DNA from: Ctena decussata
Lineage: Eukaryota; Mollusca; Bivalvia; Lucinida; Lucinidae
Length of the DNA: 64,000 bases
Reading direction: 5' to 3'
Assembly: GCA_963989385.1 (NCBI GenBank)
Contig: OZ022511.1
Span: 29,692,503-29,756,502, forward strand
Shown: in pieces, positions 32,396 through 45,149 of the stretch
Numbering within the stretch: position 1 is the first letter of the stretch
Layout of the letters: every line of letters begins with the position of its first letter
The notes under the pieces: generated by a model
Seen by the model: the letters and a program-made list of their open reading frames with translations, nothing else
Databases searched by the model: none
Told to the model about the DNA's origin: nothing
Program-made: the position numbers and the translations under genes

Positions 32396-33570
32396 AAGGG
32401 CATATGTAAGATGCTTAAGAGCAGCTAACTCCACAGTCAGTGGTCCAATCAGGCTGAAAATTAAACTCATCCAAAACATTATGTATGCCCTCATTTAATA
32501 TTTAGCAAGTTAGCTTTTATGCACATCCTCATTACCTGCAAGTATGAAAAGGATCCGATGAAAAATAGCGGAGAAAATGTGATGACGTTCTTTTCTCCAT
32601 TATAACACTACGGGATTTTTTTCAAACGCTCAAGGCCAACTAACTCCGTAGTCTGTGCTCGAATCCGGCCAACTTTCGAACTCATCCAAGCTCTTGTGTA
32701 TGGCATCATTACCTGCAAGTATGATAAGGATGTAATCAAAAACAGTCGAGAAAACGTGATGACGCTATTTTTCCCATTATAACCCTATAGAGGCTAACTG
32801 TTGCCATGGAAACCAGAGTTCTGAGCTGATCTGCACCAAAACCTATGGCAGCCTTACCCCTACCCCAATGATGCTTCAGATAAAATTTGATTGCGATCGG
32901 CCCACTGGTCTCTGAGATATTTATGAAGTTGCTTTCACCATTATAAGTCAATGGGAATTTTTTCCGATGCTCAAGGGCAGCTAACTTCGTAGTTGTTGGC
33001 CTGATGAGGCCAAATTTGAACTTGTTTAAGATATTATGCATTTCCTTATTACCCGCAAGTTTGAAAAGGATCGGATCAGTAGAAACCAAGAAAAAGTGGT
33101 GACACTGATTTTTTGGACGCTCAAAGACAGGTAACTCCATAGTCAGTGGTGGGATCTAGCCGAAAATCCAACTAATACAAGCTTTTATGCATATTCTCAT
33201 TACCTGCAAGTATGAAAAGGATCAGATGAAAAATAGCGGAGAAAATGTGATGACGTTCTTTTCTCCATTATAACACTATGGGATTTTTTCAAACGCTCAA
33301 GGGCAGCTTACTCCGTAGTCTGTGCTCGAATCCGACCAATTTTCGAACTCATCCAAGCTCTTATGTATGTCATCATTACCTGCAAGTATGATAAGGATCT
33401 AATCCAAAGTAGTCGAGAAAACGTGATGACGCCATTTTCCCCATTATAACCCTATGGAGGCTATCTGTTGCCATGATAACCAGAGTTCTGAGCAGATCTG
33501 CACCAAAACCTAATGCAGCCTTTCCCCCATCCCAATGATGCTTCAGATAAAATTTGATTGCGTCAAAGTC
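32396..33570 (+). repeat. 'GCTCAAGGGCAGCTAACTCC' tandem units (copy B, uninterrupted)
   Basis: Contiguous version of the array that in copy A is split at 18333-20460 and locally duplicated. Supplies the empty site GACGCTATTTTTCCCATTAT at about 32760-32780. Confidence 0.85.
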
Positions 33571-34010
33571 AGAAATTCAGTAGTAAACCGTCGGAAAATA
33601 AGAAAAACTAAATACAAAATCATGAAAATATTCCCTGCAGTACTAGTAATTTTACATCTTAAATAGTTTTCATAATTTAAAAAAAACAGGCTCTTAAGAT
33701 GCCGAACTGTCATGCAAATCAAAATTTTGCCTTCACCATTGTCAGCCGCTTAGAGGGTGTGTCCAAGGCAATTCAGATTTTCTCGTCATTTTCAAATAGA
33801 AAAGTGAATTTATATGTTGCACATATTTGGTAGTGCTTCCTATATCACACTCACAACCTTTTGCCAAAATCATAACATTATTAAGCTTTCAGTGTAAGTT
33901 TAGATAATGTCTACAAACTTTCTTAACACCCTGTAGTATGTTGAAGTGATCGAAATCTTACTGTAAATTATCTGTAATTCAAAGTTTCCGAATAGCCACT
34001 GCAATAAAGG

Positions 34011-34908
34011 ACCTGGTATGACAAGGCCCATATTTGGCCCCCAGAAAACTCATTTTTCAAAAGTCCTATTTCGATAATAAAAATGTACTCATAGGAAAGT
34101 TCAAACCTTGAATGTAACAGCAAACACACAATATACCAGTTATTGCACCAAATATTTGTGATTTCTGTACTGAACATACCCATAGCCCCAGTGGATTCTG
34201 ACGAAAAATGATAAATTTGGTAGCGTTTGCGGCTTTCAAAATATATAAGCCCAACCTCCAGCACATTTTATATTTTGCATACAGACAAAGTTTTAACATA
34301 TTTACGTGCCATGAAAACATTAAATGTGCTGGAGACCGGGCTCTATGTTTATTTTTAACTTTTTGTTACCATACTGGCAGCGTTGTGAACATTTTCCTGG
34401 TTTTCTCAACCCCAAAAAATTCCTGTATATCCGCTCATAGATAAAATAAACATATGTTGTGGGTGTTCATTTTCTTAGTTAGAACACAAGAAATAATTTG
34501 GTATACATTTCATTTTGATCTGTTAGAATTTTGGATAGTGTTTCTGGACTTGCAAACTTGAGTGGGTGGGGTACCTGGAGAGGCCTTGTGCAGTGCACAG
34601 GTAATTTGCAGTGCTATCTAACGTATAAGCATTTCATCAAAAGCCAATTATTAAGAGCTTTCAAAGGCTATTGTAAATGACTTAATTCTTTAAAGGAAAA
34701 TGTATTTAACTCAAATTTTCTTGCAATTTTCTTTCATATTATTGACACAACATAGGCATGTCAGAAATCATGTTATTCTGAGAATTAACTAATCCGAAAC
34801 ATATTAGTTCTGCTTGTTCCCATACCACAAATAATAAGCAATAGAAACCACGCAATTTTAAGAGAATTTGAATGGGGGCCCAAAACGGCCCTTATCATAC
34901 CAGGTCGT
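34011..34908. mobile_element. TIR element, about 0.9 kb, complete
   Basis: Left terminus GACCTGGTATGACAAGGCCC ATATTTGGCCCCC and right terminus GGGGGCCCAAAACGGCCCTT ATCATACCAGGTC are inverted copies of about 34 bp with some mismatches. An internal inverted pair (CCTCCAGCACATTTTAT / TTAAATGTGCTGGAGAC) lies at about 34254-34335. No transposase frame. Target duplication is not clear: AATAAAG occurs on the left and AATAAAAG a few bases beyond the right end. Confidence 0.75.
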
Positions 34909-35814
34909 TTGGTAATAAAAGCACACTTTTACTCTCTAAAAGTCATCTTCCGAAATAGTGTTGTTTTTGCAAACGTATCGCGTAGATTGCATGACGTGTG
35001 ACCCCGACAATTTCTAACGAGATTGAATGACTAGCAGGCAGCACCACCCGATCACAGTCATCACCATACACAAAAACGTTGACTCTAATTTAAGCGCATT
35101 TCATAACGATTTTTAATACTGAAAAAGGCAATAAATTTTCAACAGCTATGTAAATCAGTAGTATTTTCTGCTATATGTGATTTAAAAGCATAAATCAGCT
35201 GACGGAAGAAAGCTGAACTTAAACTTGTAGGCGTTTCTTTTGATCTTCAGTATATATAGTTACTTCCATCTTGGTTTTGGGAGCAGGATGTAGGATCTGA
35301 TTTTATAAGTTCACGATCATTGTCTATCGTTTAATTTTAACAAACATATGCTTTATATACACATTAGGATAGATTATTGCGACATTGAATGAACGAGTCT
35401 TTCAATGCAGTGGTCAAGGGATGAATCATATAAACATTTGCCATCGCAATAAATCTTCAGCTTTTCACTATATTTCTTTTCTTACATCACAGGCACTTCC
35501 ATGCCGTCAGAGGCACCTCCAGTTGTGTTTACAGAATCCAGCCTTATTTGGAGTTTAACGGCAATTGTATTTGGGCAAGGAAGTTTATTTTACGTCAGTG
35601 TGTCCAGATCAACATATTCTTATGCAAGAAATGTGCATTTAGGACATAAAATAACCGATTTTTTCTCGTTTTGAGTACTTTCAACTGACCTTAAAGCCAC
35701 TTCAAAAGCCATATCTTCCGTGGATGTGTAAAGTTCCCGGGGAAGTATTGTGTGAAAAAAACTGAATGTATATGAGGGTCGAATAGCACTCGATGATTTT
35801 CAATGAACTCCCTG
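34909..35814. other. no recognisable feature
   Basis: Unassigned DNA present only in copy B. Confidence 0.4.
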
Positions 35815-35955
35815 GTTATTATGTATTATATCAAAAAAGACGAATACCTACCTTTTTTTGTCTATGTTTGGATCGTCACAGGTAGCTCCGGATGCCTGTC
35901 ACCACTTATTATCGGTTACCTCCGCGGAGGTACCTGTGATGGTTTACCAGGCGTG
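35815..35955 (+). mobile_element. palindromic module (GGTACCTC hairpin), inverted copy
   Basis: GACGAATACCTACCTTTTTT, GTCACAGGTAGCTCCGGATG, TTACCTCCGCGGAGGTACCT and GTGATGGTTTACCAGGC match the reverse strand of 17506-17650 and 32252-32395. It directly precedes array DNA of the AGCTCACCTGAG family, as the minus-strand copies directly follow it. Confidence 0.75.
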
Positions 35956-38900
35956 CAAGATTGTACAAATTATGACCTTGGGATGCCCTTGACCTTTTTT
36001 ACGGTAAGGTCAAATTTGCTTTCTGGTGCTTTTATATGGGAAAATGCTAGCACTTTTTTCTTTGAAATTGTTGAAGCTTTCGGCCTAAAAATGGTTTATA
36101 TACAGTCATCTTAATGAATTTATAAAAAAATATGAGTACAAGAGGTCAAGGTCATTATTTGACATTTGACCCAGGTCTCCCATATTTTGACAATTTCAAA
36201 CCATCTCCTCAAAATCCACCAAGCCAATTGTAACTAGATTTCATTTAGAATCTCCAGGGGTTGAGGAAATGAAAATTTGTTCATGACCGGCCGCCATGCC
36301 TATACATGATAACAAGAATTCCGCGAAATGCGGCGTCTCGGTTGCTGACGATTAGTCACAAAACAGAGCTAAATCAGCAAAGATGTATGCATGAACCAAG
36401 TTTCTTGGCTCTAGCCCTTACAGTTTCTGAGAAACAGACCTAAACGCGTAAACTTGCCAAAAAATGCAAAGTCAGCCAACCGTAAAATGTTGGTAAAGAC
36501 TCAATATCGATGATGACTTTGAGTTCTTTTCTTCCATATGAATGCATGGTCAAAGTTTCATGGCTCTAGCCCTTATAGTTTCTGAGTAACAGACCTAAAC
36601 GCGAAAACTTGACTAAAAATTGTGAAGTCAGTCAACCGTAAAATGTTGGTCAAGACTCAATACAGATGATGGCTTTGAGAGTTACTCTTTCAGATGTATG
36701 CATGGCGCAAGTTTCACGGCCCTTATAATTTCTGAGAAAATGACCTAAACACAAAGACTCGACAAAAAATTACGAAGTCAGTCAACCGTAAAATTTATGT
36801 CAGGACTCAACATTGATGATAATTTTTAGCTGTACTCTTCCAGATGTATGAATGACCCAAGTTTCACGGCTATAGCCCTTATAGTTTCTGAGAAAATGAC
36901 CTAAACGCAAAAGCTCGACAAAAATTGCGAAGTCAGTCAACCGTAAAATCTAGGTCAAGACTCACAATTGATGATGGCTTTCGGCTGTACTCTTCCAGAT
37001 GTATGCATGACCCAAGTTTCATGGCTCTAGCCCTTATAGTGTCTGGGAAAATGACCTAAACGCAAAAACTCGACAAAAGTTTACGCCGACGACGCCGCTG
37101 ACGACGACGACACCGGAAAAGCAATACATATGTCTCGCCTCTGCTTCGCAGGCGAGACAAAAACCTTCAAAAATCTTCTCCACAACCACTTGACCAAGGA
37201 CCTTGAAACTTGGTAGCATTAGGTAGTGGAGTACTACCAAGATTGTTCAAATGATGGCCTTTTGTTGACCTTGATTCTTTTTACGACAAGGAAAAATATG
37301 AGACAATGCTAGAACATAAGATTTTGTCATATTTTTACAAACATCTCCCCAAAAGCCACTGTGCCAATTGCAACCATATTTCATTTAGAACCTCCAGGGG
37401 CTGAGGAACGGGAAATTTGTTCGAACGGTCATGGTCACATTACTAACATGGCCGCTACGCCCATATATGGTATAAACTTTCAAAAAACTTCTTCTTCAAA
37501 CCAGACGACCAAAGACTCTGAAACCTGGTATGTAGCATTGGGTACTAGAGTACTACCGAGTCTGTTCCAATAATGACCTTTGGTTGACCTTGACACTTTT
37601 AACTGCAAGTTCAAATATGAGAAAATGCTAGAACGTAAGATTTCATGGGAATGTCTGATGATTCTAGCCTTAGAATTGGTATATGTAGTCATCCAAATGA
37701 GCACAAGAAGAATTTCTGAGTACAAGAGGTCAAGCTCATTCTTTGACTTATGACCCAGGATTCTCATATTTTGACAATTTCAAACATCACCCCAAATTGC
37801 ACTGTGCCAGTTGTAAACAGATTTCAATTAGAAATTCGAGGGGCTGAGGGAACGAAAATTTGCTCGAACGGTCCAGGCCACATAACAAACATGGCCGTCA
37901 CACCCATACATGGTAAAATCTTCTTCTCCTCAAACAGTGGACGAAGACCTTGGAATTTGTTATGTAGCATTTGGTACTAAACGACTACCAAGTTTGTTCA
38001 AATGATTACCTTTCGTTGAGCTTGGCCCTTTTTACGGCATAGTCAAATATTAGAAAATGCTAGAACTCAAGATTTCATGGAAATTTGTGATGATTCTAAC
38101 CGAAATATTGATACATGTAGTCATCAAAATGAGTACATGAAGATTTTAAGTACACGAGGTCAAGGTCATTTTTTGACCTATTATAACCAGATTTGGTTGT
38201 AACCAGATTTCATTTAGAACATATAGGGGCTGAGGAAAAGAAAATTTGTTCAAATTGTCTAGAATTTTTTAGCTTAAGAGGTCAAGCCCATTCTTTGACT
38301 TATCACCCAGGACTCTCATATTTTGACAATTTCAAAACATCTGCTCAAAAGCCACCGTGCTTCTTGTAACCAGATTTCATTTAGAACCTACAGGAGCTGA
38401 GAGAACGATATTTGTTTAATCGGCCCAGGTCACGTGACCAACGTGGCCGCCTCGGCCATATATGGTAGAAAAGTTTGAATTTGTTCGAACGGTCCAGGTC
38501 ACATGACCAACATGGCCGCCACGCCCATATATGGTAAAACTTTCAAAAATCTTCTTCTCCAGATCCAGTAGACCAGAGAATTTGAAACTTGGTATGTAGC
38601 ATTGGGTACTAGAGTACAACTTGTATGTTTGTTCAAACGATGACCCTTGGTTGACCTTGATCCTTTTTACGGCGAGTTCAAATATGAAAAAAATTCTACA
38701 ACTTAAGATTGCGTGGAAATTTCTGATGATTCTAGCCTTAAAATTGGAATATGTAGTCATCTCAGTGAGTACATGGAGATTTTTGAGTAGAAGAGGTCAC
38801 GGTCCTTCTTTAACCTTTGACCCAGGATACTCATATTTTGACAATTTCAAAACATCTTAATGGCCACTGTGCCAATTGTAACCACATTTCATTTAGAACC

Positions 38901-39629
38901 TCCAGGGGGGCTGAGGGAACGAACATTTGTTCAAACGGTCCAGGTCACATGACCAACATGGCCGCCACGCCCATATATGGCAAACACCTTCAAAACTTTC
39001 TTCTCCAAAACCAGAACCTTGGTATGTAGCATTGGGTAGTACTGGAGTACTATGAATATTGTTCAAATGATGACCTTTGGTTTAACTTGACCCTTTTAAT
39101 GCCATAGTGAAATATGAGAAAATGCTAAAACTTGAGATTTGATGTAAAGATTATAAGATTTTAGCCTAAAAATTTGTGCAGTTATCTTAATGAGTACATA
39201 AAGCTGTGTGAGTACCAGAGGTCAAGTTCATTTTTTGACCTTTCACTAACAATATCATATTTTGACAATTTGGAACAACTTCTCAAACACCATTGGGCCA
39301 GTTGTAACCAGATTTACTTTAGAACCTCCAGGGGCTGAGGGAACGATATTTGTTTAAACGGCCCAGGTCACATGACCAACGTGGCCGCATTGGCCATATA
39401 TGGTAGAAAATTTTAAGAATTCTTCCTCTCTAGAACCAGTTGACCAAAGACCTTGAAACTTGGTATGTACAATTGAGTACTGATGTTCTACCAAGATTAT
39501 TCAAATGATGACCCTGCTTTGACCTTAACCTAATTCACGGTGAGGTCAACCTTGGTTCCTTTAGATTTTATACGGAAAAATGATAAGACAGTGGCTGTAA
39601 TGGAAACTTAAATTTTAGCCCAGATATGA
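35956..39629 (+). repeat. AGCTCACCTGAG-family array, about 7 units of about 440 bp
   Basis: Repeated CAGGTCACATGACCAACATG GCCGCC, ACCTTTGGTTGACCTTGAC and AGAGGTCAAGGTCATT blocks, interrupted at 36313-37161 by another array element and at the right edge by a TIR MITE. Some units are shortened (for example near 38160-38290). No left hairpin: the array begins right after the palindromic module. Confidence 0.82.
36313..37161 (-). mobile_element. GTCTCGCCTGCG array element (about 155 bp units), inserted
   Basis: The plus-strand left edge AACAAGAATTCCGCGAAATG CGG and right edge GTCTCGCCTCTGCTTCGCAG GCGAGAC (hairpin) bound five units with TTTCATGGCTCTAGCCCTTA, TAGTTTCTGAGAAAATGACC, GTCAGTCAACCGTAAAAT and GATGATGGCTTT. 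GACGACGACG microsatellite sits next to the hairpin end. On the minus strand it starts after a T-run with TGTCTCGCCTGCG and ends in a hairpin plus TTCTTGTT, the same end grammar as the AGCTCACCTGAG family. The host unit (ATGGTAAAAACCTTCAAAAA) is broken here. Confidence 0.85.
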
Positions 39630-39631
39630 TA

Positions 39632-39970
39632 CAGTATACGCGATAATTTTCGCGGTGTTCCTTTTTTCGCGGTATTTCGCGGTCACTTGGAAACCGCGAA
39701 TATTAAAATCGCGAATAATTTTCTGTTTCTTATAAAGTATTATCAGTAGACACAGCGTCCATATATTTTGCTTCTGTTTGTTTCGGTAAAGTCTGATGTT
39801 TAAGTCTGCGGCCGCAGGTTAATGAAAGAGCTAGCTCAAATGAAAATCAAGCAATTTTTCTTTTTGCACATATTGCTAACCGCCAAAATTAAAAATCGCG
39901 AAAATTAATGTTTATGTTTTTGCCCCTAACCCGCGAAAATTTGAACCCGCGAAAATGACCGCGTATACGG
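39632..39970. mobile_element. TIR MITE, 339 bp, with TTTTCGCGG termini and TA flanks
   Basis: Left terminus CAGTATACGCGATAATTTTC GCGGTG is mirrored by the right terminus CCCGCGAAAATGACCGCGTA TACGG. TA flanks both ends (39630-39631 and 39971-39972). Subterminal regions repeat CGCGAATATT/AATCGCGAA. Tc1/mariner-like by TA target; no protein. Confidence 0.8.
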
Positions 39971-40019
39971 TAAATGGTAATTCCGACGGACATGTACTTT
40001 TAGAGTAATGTCACTTTTT

Positions 40020-42538
40020 AGACAAAAAATAAAATGTAAGTTTGCAAGCAAAATTTTGGAAACAAATTTAAGATAGGTTGTTCATATTTGGCATATAGGT
40101 AAGAGCCAGGTCATTAATTTATTATTTGCTAGGTTAATTTCATAAACAATTGAATGAATTATATCCCTTTGTTAACTTTGGTTTTTCCAACATTTGTACC
40201 GTTTGACCTATACTGCTCCTTATGGTCTACTAATAGTATTTGATTTGTCGCGTTTTTTTGTGATACTTACGTTTTCGTGAGTTCATTATTGACAGAGTTA
40301 TGCCCCTTTTCGCATAAGTACAAAACATTAAATTATCATTTATTACTCAAGAACTAATAACTTCTGACACCTTGTTAAATCATAGGTTGATAAGCCAAAA
40401 AATATAAGTGGACCAGTATTTTGGTTCTTGTCTGTCAGCCATTGTAGACCAAGAGGTATGCACCTGTTTTCGAAAAAGTCAATGTTAGTTTGTTAGCAAA
40501 ATTTGGAAGAAAGTATTTGAGGTCTACTAGGTTGTTTGTATTTTGCTTCCTGGTAGGGTAGGAGCGGCTGTAGTGTAGTGGATAACACTCCGGACTACCA
40601 ATCTAGGGGTCGCAAGATCGATCCCCCGCTTCTCCGGTATTTCGGATGAGACTTTAAACCGAGGTCCCGTCTCAATATGACCTCGTTGTTGGTGGGACGC
40701 TAAACCCGATTTAACTCACTCACTCACACACTCCTGGTAGGGTCTGAAATGCTGATCACCTGATTAACTTTGGTCTTATTTCATGTAAGACATGACTGAA
40801 TTATCACCTTGTTGACTTTGGTGGCACTTTTGAACGTTTGAAGCGTTTGATCTAGAGACCAGATTTTTAGTATACTATTTGTATTTGATGTGTCAATTAC
40901 TTTGACGAAAATGACGTTATGTTCAGTTCATTACAGACAGAGTTATGCTCTTTTCGTATTGGTACAAAACATTGTATGTATGATCTATAGCTGAAGAACT
41001 GTAACTGCTAGAGCCTTGATAATTGATCGGCGGATAGACCGAAAATAATAAGCAGACCCGTATTTTTTATTATTATTATTATTAATTTTACTTTATTTCA
41101 GTCGACCATGTAGTATTTGAGTCATTGCCTTTTTACGAAAAAAATAAAAGTAAGCTTTATTAAGCAATATTTTGGAAAAAAGTATTTGAGGTAGATTGTT
41201 CGTATTTGGCGTTCAGAAACGGCGTTAGGTGTCGCTCGCCTTATTAACTATTGTGCTAATTTTGTAACAAAGAATACGGAATTATGCTCCTTAATTACCT
41301 TTTTAACCAACTTTCGATAGAGAACTGATTTTTAGATTGCTTATAGTATTTGATGTGCGAATTATTTCAGTGATTATATCATTATGTTGACTTCATTATT
41401 GACAGAGTTATGCTCTATTTCTCATTTGTTCAAAACATTGTATATATGATCTATTGCTCAAGAACTCTTACTGCTGGAGTCTTGATAATTCATAGCCTGT
41501 TAGACTGTAAAATAGGCAGATCCGTGTTTTATTTCTTTTCCGTCAGATATGTACTTTAAGACGTTCGTCTGTTTTACGAAAAATTAGATGTAAGTTTGTT
41601 AGCAAAATTTTGGAAAAAGTATTTGAGGTAGGTTGTTTATATTTAACATACTGATATAGCCTATTTGCTGTCTATAAAACAGGCCATTTTCCAAAGTATC
41701 TTTATAACTACAACACTCATCACTAGGAAGCAAAGTCCACCTTTAATGTCTATATAATACATAACTAATCAATAATTTTCTTGAAAAAAAATATTTTGAA
41801 AAAAAAAATCTTTTGAAAAAGGCCTCTTTTTTAGTTCTTATTTTGACTGTAATTTACAAGGCAGTACATCTTTCAATGTAACAGCCTTTAGAATGGTCAA
41901 CATTTACCAATATCATTATAGTTAGGAAATTTGCATACAAATAAAAGCTTAGAAGTTACATTCAGTGACACCTGTTCAAATGTTAATCTTCTTGGTTGTG
42001 ATGCATAAATGGGCATGAGATGTGGCTGCTTTTCATTAAATTACCTTGCTCCCCTTTACGTAAGCTTTACATTTTGTATAAAATTTAATAGAAGAAACAA
42101 GAAAATGACAAGATAGAATTATGGAAGTCATTTTCGAGTTATGTATTAGTTAGTAAATACCAGTGAAGAAAAAGAATCAGTTTTATCCCGAATAATAAAT
42201 GCGAAAATCTAAAACACATTGTCCTGTTTTATAGACAGCAAACAGCCTATATTGCCTATGGTTAATTTTTGGCTACTTGCATAAAAGATGAGTGACTTAT
42301 ACCCCTTGTTAATCTTAGCATTTTACAACTTTTGAACTGTTTGTTCTAGACCCCTTACTTTTAGTATACGAAAAGTATTTAATGTGTGGATTATTTTGAT
42401 GATAATTACGCTGTTGAGAGTTCATTATTGACATATGGCAATTTTCATAATTACGTGGAATCAGAGCGTCCACAACGTTTACTTTCTCTAGACGATTCAA
42501 CGGGTCAGTGACAGACATAACTGTAAAATCTCAAAGAC
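40020..42538 (+). repeat. 'GACAGAGTTATGCYC' array units (copy B)
   Basis: Counterpart of 22849-25265, with one additional partial unit at the left (40020-40096) that copy A lacks. Includes the SINE at 40560-40731 and (ATT)n at about 41068-41085. Interrupted at the right by the 16.8 kb element after ...CAAAGACCTGC. Confidence 0.82.
40560..40731 (+). mobile_element. tRNA-derived SINE with (CACT)n tail, copy B
   Basis: Same insertion as 23306-23462, with the same TCCTGGTAGGGT duplication (40548-40559 and 40732-40743), so it predates the large duplication. Retains GAGACTTTAAACCGAG, missing in copy A. Confidence 0.9.
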
Positions 42539-42747
42539 CTGCAAGTGACTCCAAAATAAAAAGGACATCTCCACGAAATGTCCTTTTATGCACTGAAAAT
42601 GCAGGTCTTTGGACTGTAAAAAGTGCTAAATAGCAAGTGCAAAATTGAGCATCATTGAAAAAAGTTACCTAGAAGCCTTGTTTTGGGGTAGCCAAAATCA
42701 CACTTTACCAGCCCTGGTTTTGCTATGGCTCAACTGATATCATCAAA

Positions 42748-43998
42748 TTGTAGGAATATTCCTACAATTTCATTCATTCATGAACTATCAACTTCTTTTA
42801 AAATGAACAGCTATTACTACATTGATCCACCATAAAAATGCAAATAGGACATAATTGCTTTAACTCTATATTACAAATCCTAGGAATATTCCTACAATAT
42901 GGAAATTGCTTATTTGTAAAAAAAATAAGACACTACTGGGCTCAATTCAAATTCTTCCCACATTTTCCGGATTGTAGGAATATTCCTACATTTTTGAAAT
43001 TACGACATATTTTGTTCATTCATATTTAAACATAGACCTTTCAGATTGTAGATTTTTTGGAGATTGTATTTTTCCAATAAATGAAAGATCTGACCAAATG
43101 CATATTTTCAATAAATGAGAGATGCAAACAAATTGTGGCGAAACACTATGAAATTATAACAAAACTCTATCTTGTGCGAGTAATATTTTACGCCACATTA
43201 GAAATTAAGCAAACAGTTGAAAATATCGCCATGTAAGGTTATAAATCTAACATATAATGGAAAGTTAGTTGTTTATCAGTTATATCACACTGGTTTAACA
43301 ATTAAACTTAGCTAATGAACTTCCCTTTGATTGTCACTCTACTATTCTCAGGGTCAGTTCTTCTCCTTTTTCCTCCTATTGCCCTTTCACTTGTTTTGCC
43401 TGTGATTTGTCCTCTCGTTGTCACGTCTTCATTTATCCCGTTTTTCCTGCTCTGTGTGTGAATTGTAACTTTACTGGTTATTATTTGCCATTCTAAGTCC
43501 TAAAGACAGCCTTGCTATCTTCCCTCTGAGACCCTAGTTACACTGACGATACTAACGTTACTAGACGTCAACGTTTAATGACGTTACAATGGCTATGTAT
43601 AAAAATAGAAATAGACACAGAAGCTGACATGCAAATACCTTACAGAATACAAATACAACTAAAATGAAATTAAATTCGTGGGACTTCCACGACAATATTC
43701 CTACATTTTTTGGAGATGGTATATTTTCAATAAATGAAAGATCTGACCAAATGCATATTTTCAATTGATGAAAGATCCAAACAAATCGTAGGAATATTCC
43801 TACATTTCTAAGAATATCTTTTTTCAAGGAATAAGGTTAAGTTTAATAATAATAATTCAACCCACATCTGTCAGATTGTGGGAATATTTCTACAATTTAT
43901 TCTTTGTTCCATCATTGTTTTTTTTTCAAACTGCAGAAAATGCAATGAGGGAATAATGTTTCTACTTATATTTTACAAAACGTAGGAATATTCCTACA
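42748..43998. repeat. left subterminal array of TAGGAATATTCCTA palindromes
   Basis: Five exact or near-exact copies (about 42754, 42882, 42974, 43790, 43983) and two degenerate ones (about 43692, 43875), with 20 bp palindromic context ATTGTAGGAATATTCCTACA. Between them GAAAGATCTGACCAAATGCA is repeated (about 43084 and 43737). Such arrays would suit a dimeric DNA-binding protein; role inferred. Confidence 0.85.
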
Positions 43999-44014
43999 TT
44001 TTCTATAAAGATCT

Positions 44015-44197
44015 TATTATGAAATTATTATCATATTATTATTATTATTATTGTTGGTGGTGGTGGTGGTGTTGTCGCTGATACATCTTTTTCTTGTTTT
44101 TCAATTTACCAAACGGGCAAAATTATCATAAAAAGATAATTATTTTTCTATCTTTATCAAACAGAGACAATGCTCCATTATCATTATTATGATTATA

Positions 44198-44264
<67 letters not shown>
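44015..44264. repeat. (ATT)n microsatellites with a GGT run
   Basis: (ATT)n at about 44031-44052 followed by GGTGGTGGTGGTGGTG, and a longer (ATT)n at about 44201-44264. Confidence 0.9.
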
Positions 44265-44400
44265 TACATTAGCTTTTTCTTTTGTAAATTTACCAAAATG
44301 GCATAATTAGCATAGAAACTGATCAAGGTTTTTTTCTGTCTTTATGACAAGATACAATGCTTCACGATCCAGAGATCCAGAATAGCCCATTCAGGCATTG

Positions 44401-44402
<2 letters not shown>

Positions 44403-44449
<47 letters not shown>
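44403..44449. repeat. (CT)n microsatellite
   Basis: About 22 CT dinucleotides without interruption. Confidence 0.95.
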
Positions 44450-44589
44450 GCACCATAACTGAATCTGTCAGAAAGTTGTCCTCGCCCCTTTTCCCGGGAA
44501 ATGGCGAAAAAAAAGACGACAATGCAGTGGAATATTCCGATCTTAGAGAGCCACTACGCACCCCAACCCGCCCCCATCGCTCCCAGTCA

Positions 44590-44760
44590 TGAATTGCGAT
44601 TTACGACATTTCAGTCATGTAAGACCATAGGGGGATGAAAATGACAGACCGTGTGCAGTGGGTCTCCGTTCACGGTTGGAAAAAAAAATCTCCAGCGGGT
44701 CTCGAACCCAGGATCGCTGGATCAGCAGGCTAGCGCCCAACCTACTCCCCGGAATTCAGT
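44590..44760 (-). mobile_element. tRNA-derived SINE, family with TTTCAGTCATGTAAGACCAT end (copy 1)
   Basis: Minus strand: AGTAGGTTGGGCGCTAGCCT (A-box side) and CCTGGGTTCGAGACCCGCTG (B box). The plus-strand left part ACATTTCAGTCATGTAAGAC, GTGTGCAGTGGGTCTCCGTT CACGG is shared with 45395-45572 and 48905-49065. Confidence 0.8.
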
Positions 44761-44830
44761 AATCTGAGTACTTAAGTATATGGTGCAATATATAGCTTTG
44801 CACATACGAACATACGCACGCTCGCTATTT

Positions 44831-45001
44831 CACACCGGGTAGGCGGCAATCGAAAACACTCTTAACAATCGATTAAAGTGGATCACAAACCGTTTGAAAC
44901 AGTATTGGCGACAATTTGCAATCGAAAACGCTGTTTCTAATGGTTTTTGATCCGCGTTCGTCGACTGCATGAGCGTTTTTGATTGCCGCCTACACGGTGT
45001 G
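44831..45001. mobile_element. MITE with CACACCGGGTAGGCGGCAAT termini, copy 1 (171 bp)
   Basis: Termini CACACCGGGTAGGCGGCAAT CGAAAAC and GATTGCCGCCTACACGGTGT G are inverted repeats of about 28 bp; the centre also folds (CAATTTGCAATCGAAAACG). No clear target duplication. Confidence 0.85.
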
Positions 45002-45149
45002 AATTTGGGAAGTATATAACAACGTTCTAACGCACACGTGTGTATGAAATAAATGACATATTTCTTAAAGGCTTACGAGTAGCAAGAATTTCAAATGAAA
45101 ATAAAGTTTGTCACTTTTTTGTCGATCGTTACCGTTGCAGTTTCTTTCT

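Noticed and set aside
42748..43998. CRISPR-like array of palindromic repeats
   Set aside because: Eukaryotic context, irregular spacing (50 to over 500 bp), no leader or cas genes; repeats are subterminal motifs of a transposon.
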